Positions 62,695 to 64,000 of a stretch of DNA of 64,000 nt are shown here, piece by piece. The position numbers and the translations under genes were made by a program. The DNA lies in NCBI RefSeq assembly GCF_009746715.1, contig NZ_VRKW01000010.1, positions 62,001-126,000 on the forward strand. The letters are read 5' to 3'. This stretch comes from Ketobacter sp. MCCC 1A13808. GTDB lineage: Bacteria; Pseudomonadota; Gammaproteobacteria; Pseudomonadales; Ketobacteraceae. Within the stretch, counting starts at the first letter, position 1; each line of letters starts with the position of its first letter. Under the pieces are notes generated by a model. The model had not been told where the DNA came from and did no database searches. It saw only the letters and a program-made list of their open reading frames with translations.

Positions 62695-62964
62695 TGGTCT
62701 TTTTCCTCGGCTATCCGCCTTGCACTATATTGGTATTTTGAAGAGACAGGCAAAAAACGATCCACCTTTGCAAATGCGAAGTAAATCTCCGACCAACAGC
62801 ATCCAAACCGGTGTTTTTAAATCAAAGCCGGTAAAAATCGCGGAATAAGTGAATGCAACAAGCGGGTTTGATTTCAGCGCCCCGCACCAACTCAGCCCCG
62901 GGGCTAATTCCCGCGCCAAGCAATGCCCGAAAACGGGCACCACACCAATAGGGATTCATTAGGG

Positions 62965-63708
62965 TTATAACGGCCGGATAATTTCCACCATGGGGAAACC
63001 CTGGCTGCCACACTCAACCCGGGCTTCAACGTTAAATGCTTCCGCTATATAAGCCGGTGTCAGCACCTCTTCAACCGTGCCCACCGCTATCACCCGGCCC
63101 TGCTTCAGCAGAACCAGCTTGTTGCAATAGCGCGCCGCCAGATCCAGATCGTGTAGAGCGGCAATCGCCATGCCACCCTGCTCCTTGACCCGGCCCTGTA
63201 CCAGCCCCAGAACCACCATACGCCAATGCAGATCCAGTGCTGAGGTCGGTTCGTCCAGTAACATGATCGCCGGGTCGCGGATAAGGGCCATCGCCAACCC
63301 CACCAACTGCCGCTTACCTCCGGATAAGGAATACATAGGTGACATCGCCACTTCACTCAAACCCAGGCGCCGGAAAAGCACCTCTATTTTGCCTGCAAGC
63401 TGCTGGTCCGACCAGGCTAGGCCTAACGACCGGATCGCACTCCACAGCAGCTCATAGGGCAGTAGAGACGATTCTTGCGGCGGATTTTGTGGCATATACG
63501 CCAGCTGCGCTTGCAGGTCGGAGTCAAACTCGATCTTTCCCTGATACTTCTGAAATCCCGCCAACGCCCGCATTAACGTCGACTTGCCTGCACCGTTAGG
63601 CCCCAATAGACCAATCACATCGCCCTCTTCCGGGGCTGGCAGACTGACATCAAACAGTCGTTGCTGCTTTCCGTAAAACACTTGAATTTGCTCAGCACAG
63701 AACATCAT
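62965..63708 (-). CDS. ABC transporter ATPase, FecE/BtuD-type (iron-siderophore or cobalamin import)
   Basis: About 247 residues from ATG 63708 (ATG ATG). Walker A GPNGAGKS (36-43), signature LSGGKRQ (about 133) and Walker B MLLDEPTSALD (about 153) are intact, and the H-loop is in ALHDLDLAARY. Its start shares one base with the upstream permease stop (TAATG). The FecCD-type permease shows that it drives iron-siderophore, heme or vitamin B12 import. The substrate-binding protein would lie beyond the window. Confidence 0.88.
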   Translation of the reverse strand: MMFCAEQIQVFYGKQQRLFDVSLPAPEEGDVIGLLGPNGAGKSTLMRALAGFQKYQGKIEFDSDLQAQLAYMPQNPPQESSLLPYELLWSAIRSLGLAWSDQQLAGKIEVLFRRLGLSEVAMSPMYSLSGGKRQLVGLAMALIRDPAIMLLDEPTSALDLHWRMVVLGLVQGRVKEQGGMAIAALHDLDLAARYCNKLVLLKQGRVIAVGTVEEVLTPAYIAEAFNVEARVECGSQGFPMVEIIRPL

Positions 63709-64000
63709 TACAACCTGCTGCGCCGGGATAACACCAACAGCACAAATACCGGTACCCCGATAATCGCGGTGAGGATACCCACAGGAACGATGGCTCCCGG
63801 TATCAGTATTTTGGATAAAAACGACGCCAGAGACAGAATCAACGCACCACACATTGCGGCACCCGGCACCAGCAAGCGATGGTCTTCACCCAGTAATAAC
63901 CGCGCGATATGGGGTCCGATCAATCCTACAAAACCGATTGCACCCACAAAGCACACCGCAAAAGCACTTAAAACCGATATACGGGCAATCACCAGCATAC
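63708..64000 (-). CDS. FecCD/BtuC-family ABC permease, 5'-truncated by the window
   Basis: 97 C-terminal residues, in frame to the window end. The FecCD signature is present: GAIGFVGLIGPHIARLLLGEDHR and the end PVGILTAIIGVPVFVLLVLSRR. Coupled to the downstream ATPase gene by a TAATG overlap. Specificity (siderophore, heme or cobalamin) cannot be judged from this part. Confidence 0.9.
   Translation of the reverse strand, partial: MLVIARISVLSAFAVCFVGAIGFVGLIGPHIARLLLGEDHRLLVPGAAMCGALILSLASFLSKILIPGAIVPVGILTAIIGVPVFVLLVLSRRSRL

Noticed and set aside
62725-62943. 72-codon frame between glutamine synthetase and the ABC ATPase
   Set aside because: No ribosome site or recognisable content; the region looks like the glnN leader.
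1-64000. tRNA, rRNA, CRISPR arrays, insertion sequences and prophage
   Set aside because: None was seen on either strand by reading; a covariance-model scan would be needed to exclude small RNAs.

Overview
The window reads as chromosome of a Gram-negative, probably marine gammaproteobacterium. The signs are TonB/ExbBD, outer-membrane barrel proteins, a PhoX phosphatase with a Tat signal, a DsbD/ScsB-type electron transporter, a GlyGly-CTERM-like sorting tail, TypA and a type III glutamine synthetase. Most of it has moderate GC. The stretch at about 38.5-42.8 kb is visibly AT-rich and looks acquired. No rRNA, tRNA, CRISPR array, transposase, integrase or phage gene was seen. No protein with a recognisable DNA-binding transcription-factor domain was found in the 64 kb either.

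Layout. 0-9.6 kb: two flippase-like membrane proteins, small unknowns, PhoX, a LEA/WHy lipoprotein, a stand-alone ATPase, a nitroreductase and two overlapping unknown membrane genes. 9.8-15.6 kb: redox and sulfur genes (DsbD/ScsB-like transporter plus redoxin, an orphan NapD, an APS/PAPS reductase, a class V aminotransferase). 15.6-21 kb: one giant secreted M4 metalloprotease made of four repeats of about 263 residues. 21.3-25.2 kb: nitroreductase, MBL-fold hydrolase and a pair of transglutaminase-like proteins. 25.5-27.8 kb: three consecutive HupE/UreJ-family membrane proteins. 27.8-29.7 kb: a porin coupled to a PstS-like protein.

30.5-38.4 kb: a dispersed class I cytochrome P450 system (SRPBCC protein, P450, 2Fe-2S ferredoxin, FAD ferredoxin reductase) with a DMT exporter, a hemerythrin and a TonB-dependent receptor. 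Two near-identical palindromes, one upstream of the P450 and one between the divergent ferredoxin and reductase genes, suggest one regulon. 38.5-43.1 kb: AT-rich island with tandemly duplicated secreted polysaccharide-lyase-like genes inside duplicated flanks, beside a decayed membrane-protein gene. 43.2-47 kb: TypA, a PP-loop tRNA thiolation-like protein and two small unknowns.

47.4-50.6 kb: a compact three-gene operon (GTP cyclohydrolase II-like, DUF1688/URC4, uracil phosphoribosyltransferase) that matches the URC route of uracil breakdown. 51.8-56.7 kb: iron-uptake energy and reduction genes (tonB-exbB-exbD, PepSY membrane protein, siderophore-interacting reductase) with two Fur-box-like sites. 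56.8-64 kb: SnoaL-like and HD-like proteins, an alpha/beta-hydrolase lipoprotein, a beta-lactamase-fold serine hydrolase lipoprotein, glutamine synthetase III, and the end of a FecCD/BtuC-type ABC importer that runs off the window.

The best leads are the P450 operator pair, the lyase duplication, the repeat protease, the URC operon and several genes separated from their usual partners (NapD, HupE/UreJ, paired transglutaminases).
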